Assembly (NCBI GenBank): GCA_015066405.1
Contig: SVOM01000004.1
Span: forward strand, 1-64,000
Direction of reading: 5' to 3'
Origin: Oscillospiraceae bacterium
GTDB taxonomy: Bacteria; Bacillota; Clostridia; Oscillospirales; Acutalibacteraceae
Length of the DNA stretch: 64,000 nt
Shown: piece by piece, positions 56,382-64,000 of the stretch
Numbering within the stretch: the stretch's first letter is position 1
Layout of the letters: the number at the start of each line of letters is the position of its first letter
Notes under the pieces: model-generated
The model's input: the letters and a program-made list of their open reading frames with translations, nothing else
Told to the model about the DNA's origin: nothing
Databases searched by the model: none
Program-made: the position numbers and the translations under genes

Positions 56382-57770
56382 TTATATATTGAAATATTTT
56401 TTAGCATTGTTAGTGCAAATATCTTTAACCAAACTACCCGCAAATTCTATATCAGCGGGATACTCGCCGTTTTCTATCCAAGTGCCGATTAAATTACACA
56501 AAATACGGCGGAAATACTCGTGCCTTGCATAGCTTAAAAAAGAGCGGCTGTCGGTAAGCATTCCTATAAAATTGCCAAGCACCGATAGATTGGCAAGACT
56601 TGTCAGTTGTTTTATCATGCCTGTTTTGTTATCATTAAACCACCAGGCACTGCCGTGCTGAATTTTACCTGCAACCTCTGTGCCTTGAAAAGCACCAAGC
56701 AAGGTATCAAGCCACTCATCATCCGCGGGGTTTAAGCTATAAAGAATTGTTTTTGGCAATTTATTATCGCTTTCAAGCGCATCCATAACCTTATATAACG
56801 CGGCGCAGCTATCGGTAACTGCCATACAGTCAAAGCCCGTATCGGCGCCGAGACTTAAAAAGCGGCGGCTATTGGGATTTCGCATACAACTGAAATGCAG
56901 TTGTATTACCCAGCCGTATTTTGCATATTCCCTACCGCAGTGAAGCAACAATTCGGTTGCGTACTTTTCGGACTGTTCTTTTGTAATCTCGCCGCCCGAT
57001 AATGCCGATTTTAAAATTGCATCCAATTCGTTCTTGTCGGCTTCGCGGTACATCACATAATCAAGTCCGTGGTCGGCCGCGCGGCATCCGTTTTCATCAA
57101 AGAACTTTATGCGCTCACTTATAGCGCGTTTAACGTCATCTACCGTTTCTATTTGGAAGCCCACCGTATCAGTTAGCTTTTTAATATAATCGATAAAGCC
57201 CGCTTTATGAATATTTAGCGCGGGGTCGGGGCGGAAGGACGGGCATACCTTTACGGAAAAATCTTCTTCCCTTAATTTTTTGTGATAATACAAATCACTG
57301 CACGGGTCATCGGTTGTGCCTATCATCGCCACATTGCTCGATAAAATAAGTGAGCGTGCCGACATAGTCTTTAGCTTTTCTTTTGTTATATCCCAAACGG
57401 TTTTTGCGGTTTCGGGATTTAACACGCCATCATATCCAAAATAGTTTTTAAGCTCCAAATGGCACCAGTGATACATCGGGTTACCGATAGCACGGGGCAA
57501 ACACTCGGCAAATTTTAAAAACTTATCATAGTCGGCAGCACCGCCCGTTATAAATTCTTCATCTATTCCATTTGAGCGCATAATTCTCCACTTATAATGG
57601 TCGCCACCGAGCCACACCTGTGTAATATTCTCAAACTTTCGGTCCTCGTATATTTCCTTGGGGTCGATATGGCAGTGATAATCTAAAATCGGCATATTCT
57701 TAGCATACTCGTGATAAAGCGTTTTTGCCGTGTTGTTAGATAGTAAAAAATCATCTGTTAAAAATTTCAT
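56382..57770 (-). CDS. uxaC: glucuronate isomerase
   Basis: MPILDYHCHIDPKEIYEDRKFENITQVWLGGDHYKWRIMRSNGI; LTDSRSFLSYARHEYFRRILCNLIG. Confidence 0.97.
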   Translation of the reverse strand: MKFLTDDFLLSNNTAKTLYHEYAKNMPILDYHCHIDPKEIYEDRKFENITQVWLGGDHYKWRIMRSNGIDEEFITGGAADYDKFLKFAECLPRAIGNPMYHWCHLELKNYFGYDGVLNPETAKTVWDITKEKLKTMSARSLILSSNVAMIGTTDDPCSDLYYHKKLREEDFSVKVCPSFRPDPALNIHKAGFIDYIKKLTDTVGFQIETVDDVKRAISERIKFFDENGCRAADHGLDYVMYREADKNELDAILKSALSGGEITKEQSEKYATELLLHCGREYAKYGWVIQLHFSCMRNPNSRRFLSLGADTGFDCMAVTDSCAALYKVMDALESDNKLPKTILYSLNPADDEWLDTLLGAFQGTEVAGKIQHGSAWWFNDNKTGMIKQLTSLANLSVLGNFIGMLTDSRSFLSYARHEYFRRILCNLIGTWIENGEYPADIEFAGSLVKDICTNNAKKYFNI

Positions 57771-57786
57771 ACCTTTTCTCCTTTTG

Positions 57787-59007
57787 CTATTTTTTTACCG
57801 ATGCCCTATACTCTTTCGGTGTTTTACCTGTATATTTTTTGAAAATCTTTGAAAAATACTGCACATCCATTATACCACAATGAAGCGCCACTGTTTGTAT
57901 TTGAAGCCGCGTTGTGCTAAGCAGGCGCATCGCCTGTTTTATGCGTGCATCCGTAATATACCGTGTTACTGTTTTACCCGTTTCCCGTTTAAAAACGGCG
58001 GATAAATATCCCGCGCTTATATTTTGTGCGGCGGCAAGTGTACTCAAGCTTAAATCGGCCGATAAATCGGTGTTTATATAAACTATCGCCTTTTGCACAG
58101 CGGCGGAATAGTTTTTAACCGAGTGCTTACGCACAAGCCGACAGTATGAGCGGAACATTTCGGCCATCAGTTCCTGCCCTGCAGGTACGGTAGACAGTTT
58201 TTCTATTCTAAAAGCAAAATCAGATGACACATCATTTAGATGCACAGGATGTACACCGCCACTCTCGGCCGCTTTACGCAAAATGGTGTTCATTATTATA
58301 CAATAGTTTTTTAAGTTTCTCAGCGTATCGGTAAGCCGCTTTTCAAACATAGATGCCGAAAAGGTGGATTTAAACATTGATGCCTTTTGCATTTGTCCGT
58401 TTGCCACCGCCTGCATAAGTTCATTTTCAAAAGCATATCTTTCTTCCATAATTTGCATATTTAGCAATATCTCACGGCTTTGGGCATCGCTTTTATTAAG
58501 CGGCAAAACATTATCAGTAGGCTCGTATGTTATCTCTTCTATTGAATACGAGTTATTCCCACCCCATATATGCTCCGCAAAGCTTTCAAGCATAAAAAAT
58601 AACGAGTCGTTTTCCTCCACTATCGGCACACCGCCATAATAGTTTTCAAGCAGCTTTTGGTTGTGCGGCGAAACACCGAATTTTTCGCCCACCTCAAGTA
58701 TCTTGGCGCTCGGTAAATTGTGTGGCATATACGGGCCTATAACCATAAGTGTAGGCTCTGACATTTGCGGCAACAACAAAAATATATAGTTGAGCTTAAA
58801 AGGCATTTCCGCCTTATATATAGTAAAAGGCTTTATATCCGCTAAAAATTCTTTTACGACTTTTTCGGAATTTATTTCGCCGAATAGTCCCTTGAAGCCC
58901 TCATCAAGAATTTTGTCGGGAGCGGTTTCGCAGTTAATGAAAGACACCTGTACACGACACTTTTTATAGGTAGCGCACAAAAAACGCAGCTCGCTTTCAT
59001 AAAACAT
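57787..59007 (-). CDS. AraC family transcriptional regulator
   Basis: C-term LSTLAAAQNISAGYLSAVFKRETGKTVTRYITDARIKQAMRLL...GIMDVQYFSKIFKKYTGKTPKEYRA. Confidence 0.92.
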   Translation of the reverse strand: MFYESELRFLCATYKKCRVQVSFINCETAPDKILDEGFKGLFGEINSEKVVKEFLADIKPFTIYKAEMPFKLNYIFLLLPQMSEPTLMVIGPYMPHNLPSAKILEVGEKFGVSPHNQKLLENYYGGVPIVEENDSLFFMLESFAEHIWGGNNSYSIEEITYEPTDNVLPLNKSDAQSREILLNMQIMEERYAFENELMQAVANGQMQKASMFKSTFSASMFEKRLTDTLRNLKNYCIIMNTILRKAAESGGVHPVHLNDVSSDFAFRIEKLSTVPAGQELMAEMFRSYCRLVRKHSVKNYSAAVQKAIVYINTDLSADLSLSTLAAAQNISAGYLSAVFKRETGKTVTRYITDARIKQAMRLLSTTRLQIQTVALHCGIMDVQYFSKIFKKYTGKTPKEYRASVKK

Positions 59008-59217
59008 TTTCTCACCCCCGTGCAAAATAAACAAAATTAATAGTTTATGTTAAATATTTTATTATATTTTTTAGTTAATTTCAATAGTCAATTTGTCAAA
59101 ATGATTAAAATTATACAAAAATGAATGAAAATTTTACTCACTAATATTTTCAAAAGGTTATATAATATGCTTGTAAGATTTTAAACTTTTATTCTTACAG
59201 AAAGAAGGATAGGGAAA

Positions 59218-60675
59218 ATGAGTAAACAACCAAAACTCGACTCTAAGGGTTTCCGCAAGTTTGGCATACGCGACAGTATTGCCTATGCGGCTGGCGACCT
59301 TGGCTGCAACATGAGCTTCGCGCTTAAAGGCACTATGTCAATTTTCTGGACACAATTCATGGGTATGGACCTTTGGTATGCACTTCTTTTAATTATTGTG
59401 CAGGTATGGGACGCTATTAACGACCCGCTTATCGGCTCCATCATCGATGCCGACAGACACACTTATAAGAGAAACAAGTTCCTTACATACATTTGGGCCG
59501 GCTCTATCGGTCTTATCGTAGGCGGCGCTTGTTGCTTCTTACCTTTCCCCAATGCGCCTGTTTGGGCAAAATTCATAATCTTCATTGCAGGTTATGTTGT
59601 TTGGGATGCTTTCTACACAGTAGCAAACGTTCCTTACGGTTCACTTTTATCGCTTATCTCCAATGACGTTAAGGACAGAGCATCTCTCTCGGCTTGGCGT
59701 TCAATCGGTTCTATCTTCGGAAATATGCTTCCGATGGTAATTCTTCCCTTTATCATTTATGATAGCAACAACAACCTTATCGGTGAGCGCGTATTCATCG
59801 CAGCTCTCATAATGGGCATTCTCGGTTTCTTCTGCTTCCAGTTCATGATCAGAAACACCGAGATCCGTGTTGATACTTCGGTTAACCTTAACGAAGAACA
59901 GCCGAAATTCAACGTGCTTAAGGCTTTCGGTAACTTTATAAAGAACCGCCCCGCAGTTGGCGCTACTGTTGCTGCTATGGGTATGTTCATCGGTATGCAG
60001 GGTGCCACCACCGCTGTAACCGTAATCTTCCAGTCTTACTTCAAGAACGTTCAAATTTCGGGTATCGTTCAGCTCTTTGCTATGATTCCGATTGTTGTAT
60101 TTACTCCTCTTGCTCGTAAGATGGTTGCTAAATACGGTAAAAAAGAGCTTGCTACATTCGGCTCTATCGTTTCTATTGTTGCCGGTCTCGGTCTTTTCAT
60201 CATTATGCCTAACAACACAGGCCTTGACCTTATTATCTATATTCTTTGCCAGCTCTTCTTCTCACTCGGCCTCGGTATCTACTCAACAGTTTCTTGGGCT
60301 ATGATGGGAGACGCTATTGACTATAATGAGTGGAAATTCGGAACTCGTGAAGAGGGCGTTGTTTATTCGCTCCATTCTTTCTTCCGTAAGTTAGCTCAGG
60401 GTATTGGTCCATCGCTCGTACTCATTATCATGGTTGCTTTCGGTTATGTTGGCGCAAATGAAGGAAATCAGCTTTGGGAAGTTGCAGTTAATATGCGTTA
60501 TATAGTTGCAGCAACATTCCTCTTCTCTGCTGTTCTTCAGTTTATCGGTCTTGGTGTTATCTACAACCTTGACAAGAAAACATTGGCTCAAATGAACAAA
60601 GACCTTGGTCGTGATGTTGATGCTGATGACAATCTTGCCCCCGCGGAAGCAGAAAACGCTGACAATTTAGCTTAA
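59218..60675 (+). CDS. glycoside-pentoside-hexuronide (GPH) family symporter
   Basis: DSIAYAAGDLGCNMSFALKGTMSIFWTQFMGM; VWDAINDPLIGSIIDADRHTYKRNKFLTYIWAG. Confidence 0.93.
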   Translation: MSKQPKLDSKGFRKFGIRDSIAYAAGDLGCNMSFALKGTMSIFWTQFMGMDLWYALLLIIVQVWDAINDPLIGSIIDADRHTYKRNKFLTYIWAGSIGLIVGGACCFLPFPNAPVWAKFIIFIAGYVVWDAFYTVANVPYGSLLSLISNDVKDRASLSAWRSIGSIFGNMLPMVILPFIIYDSNNNLIGERVFIAALIMGILGFFCFQFMIRNTEIRVDTSVNLNEEQPKFNVLKAFGNFIKNRPAVGATVAAMGMFIGMQGATTAVTVIFQSYFKNVQISGIVQLFAMIPIVVFTPLARKMVAKYGKKELATFGSIVSIVAGLGLFIIMPNNTGLDLIIYILCQLFFSLGLGIYSTVSWAMMGDAIDYNEWKFGTREEGVVYSLHSFFRKLAQGIGPSLVLIIMVAFGYVGANEGNQLWEVAVNMRYIVAATFLFSAVLQFIGLGVIYNLDKKTLAQMNKDLGRDVDADDNLAPAEAENADNLA

Positions 60676-60676
60676 A

Positions 60677-60713
60677 CAAAAAAGTCCGATTGTTCAGCGA
60701 CAATCGGACTTTT
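60677..60713 (+). terminator. intergenic hairpin between GPH symporter and GH2 gene
   Basis: AAAAAAGTCCGATTGT-TCAGCG-ACAATCGGACTTTTT. Confidence 0.75.
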
Positions 60714-60737
60714 TCATATCAATTTCGGAGGAAACTT

Positions 60738-62999
60738 ATGAGAAACATTATAAACCTTAATGCTGACTGGTTGTTCAAAAAAGATACAACCGATGTGAAA
60801 GCGAATGACTGCGAAGCCATCAATCTCCCCCATTCTTGGAATGCGGAAGATGGTATGGATGGCGGTAACGACTATTTCCGTGGCTCTTGTCTTTACAAGA
60901 AGGTATTAAAGAAAGCGGATCTTCCCGCGGCCGACCTTTATTATCTCGAATTCCGCGGCACAAACTCATCCGCTGACCTTTTTGTAAACGGCGAATGTAA
61001 AGCACACCACGATGGCGGTTATTCCACCTGGCGCGTAAACATTACCGATGCTTTAACGGAAAATACCGAAATCGCACTTATCGTTGATAACTCGATAAAC
61101 GAAACAGTATATCCGCAAATGGCTGACTTTACCTTCTATGGCGGTGTTTACCGTGATGTAAACTTAATTTGCGTAAACGATGCACACTTTGACCTTGACT
61201 ACTACGGTGGACCCGGCTTTATGATTACCCCCACAGTAGACGGCAAAAACGCCAAGGTTGAGGTTGAAGCATTTGTTAAAAATCTTAAAGAGAATCAGAC
61301 ACTTGTTTACACCATCTATGATGCTGACGAAAAAGAGCTTTTAAAAACCGAAACTACCGATACAAAGGTTGTTTTTGATATTGAAAATGTTCATCTTTGG
61401 CACGGACGGAAAGACCCCTATCTTTACTGCTGTGAGGTTGAAATTGTAGAGAACGGCGAAGTGATAGATAACGTTTGCAACCGTTTTGGTTGCCGTACCT
61501 TTAAAATCGACCCCGATAACGGCTTTATCTTAAACGGTGAGGAATATCCGCTTCGCGGTGTATCACGCCATCAGGATAGATGGGGCTTTGGTAACGCATT
61601 ACTGCCCGAGCACCACAAGGAAGATATGGACTTGATTTGTGAGGTTGGCGCTACAACCATCCGCCTTGCCCACTATCAACACGACCAGTATTTCTATGAC
61701 CTTTGTGATGAGCGCGGTATGGTTATTTGGGCTGAAATTCCCTATATTTCGAAGCATATGCCGACAGGTCGTGAAAACACTATTTCTCAGATGAAAGAAT
61801 TGGTTATTCAGAACTATAACCACCCGTCTATTGTAGTTTGGGGGCTTTCAAATGAAATTTCCATCGGTGGCTCGGATGAAGATTTGCTCGAGAACCATAG
61901 AATACTCAATGACCTTGTTCACGATATGGATAAGACAAGACTTACCACCATCGCCGCCGTTTCAATGTGCAAGATGGATGACCCGTATTTGCTTATTCCC
62001 GACGTTGTTTCCTACAACCACTACTTTGGTTGGTACGGCGGCGACACAACTATGAACGGACCTTGGTTTGATAAATTCCACGCAATGCACCCCACAATTC
62101 CGATAGGCTGTTCCGAATACGGTTGCGAGGCACTTAACTGGCATACATCTGACCCCAAACAGGGCGACTACACCGAGGAATATCAAGCATACTACCACGA
62201 GGAGCTCATTAAACAGCTCTTTACCCGCAAATATATTTGGGCAACACACGTATGGAATATGTTTGATTTTGGTGCCGATGCCAGAGCCGAGGGCGGCGAG
62301 AACGGACAGAACCATAAGGGTCTTGTAACTATTGACCGTAAATACAAAAAAGACGCTTTCTATGCTTATAAAGCGTGGTTGTCGGATGAGCCGTTTGTAC
62401 ACCTTTGCGGCAAGCGTTATATTGACCGAGTAGAAGACGTTACAAAGGTTACTGTTTACTCCAACCAGCCCGAAGTTGAACTCTTTGTAAACGGAGAAAG
62501 CATTGGCAAAAAGACTGCCGCTGACCACTTCTTCTATTTCGATGTTAAAAACGAGGGCGAAAGCACAATAGTTGCAAAAGCAGGCGAGCTTTCCGATGAA
62601 GGCAAAATCCGCAAGGTAGCCGAGCGCAATATGGACTATGTTCTTGTTGAAAAGGGCGCAGTTCTTAACTGGTTTGATATTGATGCACCCGAGGGCCGCT
62701 TCTCTCTTAACGATAAGATTTCCGATATTATGGAATCTACAAGAGGTAAGCTTTGGTTTATGGGCGTAGGCCTTCAAATCAAAAAGAAAATGGATGAGGG
62801 CAAAAAAGACCCCGATAAGAAGAAATCGGGTGGCTTTGATGTAGACCTTAAGGCTGATGGCGGTCTTATGCAAATGATGGGCGGTTTCACAGTACTCAGA
62901 CTTACAAGTATGATGGGTATGATGAATGTAAACTTCACTAAGGAAGAGCTTCTTAAAATGAACAAGAAGTTAAACCGCATCAAAAAACCCAAGAAATAA
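60738..62999 (+). CDS. glycoside hydrolase family 2 (beta-glucuronidase/beta-galactosidase)
   Basis: GVSRHQDRWGFGNALLPEHHKEDMDLICEVGATTIRLAHYQHD; acid/base GLSNEISIGG; nucleophile GCSEYGCEA; WNMFDFGADARAEGG. Confidence 0.92.
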   Translation: MRNIINLNADWLFKKDTTDVKANDCEAINLPHSWNAEDGMDGGNDYFRGSCLYKKVLKKADLPAADLYYLEFRGTNSSADLFVNGECKAHHDGGYSTWRVNITDALTENTEIALIVDNSINETVYPQMADFTFYGGVYRDVNLICVNDAHFDLDYYGGPGFMITPTVDGKNAKVEVEAFVKNLKENQTLVYTIYDADEKELLKTETTDTKVVFDIENVHLWHGRKDPYLYCCEVEIVENGEVIDNVCNRFGCRTFKIDPDNGFILNGEEYPLRGVSRHQDRWGFGNALLPEHHKEDMDLICEVGATTIRLAHYQHDQYFYDLCDERGMVIWAEIPYISKHMPTGRENTISQMKELVIQNYNHPSIVVWGLSNEISIGGSDEDLLENHRILNDLVHDMDKTRLTTIAAVSMCKMDDPYLLIPDVVSYNHYFGWYGGDTTMNGPWFDKFHAMHPTIPIGCSEYGCEALNWHTSDPKQGDYTEEYQAYYHEELIKQLFTRKYIWATHVWNMFDFGADARAEGGENGQNHKGLVTIDRKYKKDAFYAYKAWLSDEPFVHLCGKRYIDRVEDVTKVTVYSNQPEVELFVNGESIGKKTAADHFFYFDVKNEGESTIVAKAGELSDEGKIRKVAERNMDYVLVEKGAVLNWFDIDAPEGRFSLNDKISDIMESTRGKLWFMGVGLQIKKKMDEGKKDPDKKKSGGFDVDLKADGGLMQMMGGFTVLRLTSMMGMMNVNFTKEELLKMNKKLNRIKKPKK

Positions 63000-63008
63000 T
63001 AAGTAAAA

Positions 63009-63043
63009 CAAAAAGCTCAACCAAATTGGTTGAGCTTTTTATT
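63009..63043. terminator. bidirectional terminator
   Basis: AAAAAGCTCAACCAA-ATTGGTTGAGCTTTTTATT. Confidence 0.8.
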
Positions 63044-63057
63044 AATAAACACATATT

Positions 63058-63264
63058 TTACTTTTTAAACAGTTTTTTAAGCCGCCTTTTAAATCTGCTT
63101 TTCTTTATTTGCCAATTAAACTCGGGAAAACAATATAGATAATAATTGCATTCATCACACAGGCAATCATAATCCGGATTTTCTCCGTTTCCCAAGCATT
63201 TACGCCCGTGCCATGACGGTGTTAACGGTACGCCTGTAACATCAATGGTTTTCTTCTTCCTCAT
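63058..63264 (-). CDS. 68-aa Cys-rich small protein
   Basis: MRKKKTIDVTGVPLTPSWHGRKCLGNGENPDYDCLCDECNYYLYCFPEFNWQIKK; Cys pattern C..C.C..C..C. Confidence 0.65.
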   Translation of the reverse strand: MRKKKTIDVTGVPLTPSWHGRKCLGNGENPDYDCLCDECNYYLYCFPEFNWQIKKSRFKRRLKKLFKK

Positions 63265-63283
63265 ATTTTACTACCTCATAATT

Positions 63284-63431
63284 AAAAAAGCACACCCCGA
63301 AGAGTGTGCCAAAAAAGCGTTTAGTCTTCGGTCGTTGCTACACTACCTGTCCTTATATGGAACTAAAGACAAACACCTTTTTACAAGTATTTGCCATATA
63401 AGGACGCATTTATGCATTTGTAGTGTAGCAA
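63284..63431 (-). ncRNA. structured RNA candidate with terminator, upstream of Cys-rich small protein
   Basis: Nested perfect helices TTGCTACACTAC/GTAGTGTAGCAA and GTCCTTATATGG/CCATATAAGGAC, an apical CAAAUACU/GGUGUUUG helix fully paired only on the minus strand, then GCACAC-TCTTCGGG-GTGTGC-TTTTTT. Confidence 0.65.
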
Positions 63432-63478
63432 ACATATTTTACCACATAAAAGTAAAAATGTAAAGCCAATAAACATAA

Positions 63479-63512
63479 AAAAAGATATGCAGAAATTTCC
63501 TGCATATCTTTA
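63479..63512 (-). terminator. Rho-independent terminator
   Basis: AAAAAAAGATATGCAGGAAATTTCTGCATATCTTT-type hairpin (AAAGATATGCAG/CTGCATATCTTT). Confidence 0.8.
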
Positions 63513-63517
63513 GATTT

Positions 63518-64000
63518 CTAAACTGTTTCGTTATCGGTTACCTCTTCGGCTGCTTCCTCTATGATTTCCGCCACAGTATCTTCGGCAACTGCTACATTTT
63601 CGGTGACTGTTGCTTTCTTTGCCTTTGCTTTTTTAATGTATACATACGCTACCATAAGCGCTATTCCGAAAGCTAACATTACGGCAGTTCTTATAACCAT
63701 ACCCGTCTTAAAGGATGATAAGAAGTTTGCTACAATTCCACCTATTATGCCCTCGGCGGCGGTCATTAGTTCAACTGCGCCCGCACCCAAGAAAATGCCT
63801 ATGCAAACTAAAATTAAAAAGCCAGATGCTACAAATAAATCAATTGATAACCATTTAAAGCCCCTTAAATCAAAAAGGCGGCAAACAAAGATTAGTGCCG
63901 AGATAACAATTATAGTACCGATTATCGAAAATTTTATGCTGTTTACGTTGCCGATAACATCAAATACTGACTTAAGCTCCGGGTTTTCGGTTACAACCTG
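63518..64000 (-). CDS. multi-TM membrane protein (5' part beyond window end)
   Basis: Frame stays open to the window edge: QVVTENPELKSVFDVIGNVNSIKFSIIGTIIVISALIFVCRLF...; the track ORF starts internally at a TTG. Confidence 0.7.
   Translation of the reverse strand, partial: QVVTENPELKSVFDVIGNVNSIKFSIIGTIIVISALIFVCRLFDLRGFKWLSIDLFVASGFLILVCIGIFLGAGAVELMTAAEGIIGGIVANFLSSFKTGMVIRTAVMLAFGIALMVAYVYIKKAKAKKATVTENVAVAEDTVAEIIEEAAEEVTDNETV

Noticed and set aside
61962-62873. 303-aa minus-strand ORF
   Set aside because: Fully antisense to the GH2 gene, which has catalytic motifs and an RBS.

Overview
This 64 kb window reads as a chromosomal segment of a low-to-mid GC Firmicute, probably a gut Clostridia/Oscillospiraceae-type organism (inferred from gene content). 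It is densely coding, and most calls come from translated motifs recognised by eye; no database search was run. Main blocks: (1) start of a V-type ATPase operon (E, DUF2764, A; minus strand) next to four paralogous parallel beta-helix proteins and a TrmO-like gene; (2) an MFS transporter, HAD phosphatase and a DUF5058 / membrane partner / M20 peptidase operon; (3) a 1703-aa secreted repeat protein with an esterase-like C-terminus followed by an unannotated 46-aa ORF; (4) a five-gene operon (22109-28587, minus): RHH regulator, zinc-ribbon/TIR/TM/M23 peptidase fusion, zinc-ribbon/TIR/TM/DUF6273-like protein, SPFH-SHOCT protein and a BspA-like membrane protein. This is the best candidate for an undescribed system; (5) housekeeping genes recG, DAK2/YloV, Asp23, an SBP and YmdB; (6) tRNA-Pro followed by a patchy accessory stretch with a standalone TipAS, rhodanese, 4-TM protein, MATE, diverged repeats, an internally deleted pnuC next to nadE, and a ~360-bp hairpin-array element with terminal inverted repeats; (7) an oxygen/ROS detoxification cluster (FprA, rubredoxin, SodC, flavin-reductase-like fusion); (8) a 1960-aa VWA/pilin-repeat surface protein and two unusual one-component regulators; (9) a hexuronate/glucuronide catabolic locus (uxaC, uxuA, SDR, AraC, GPH symporter, GH2); (10) a well-supported structured RNA candidate upstream of a small Cys-rich protein near the right end.
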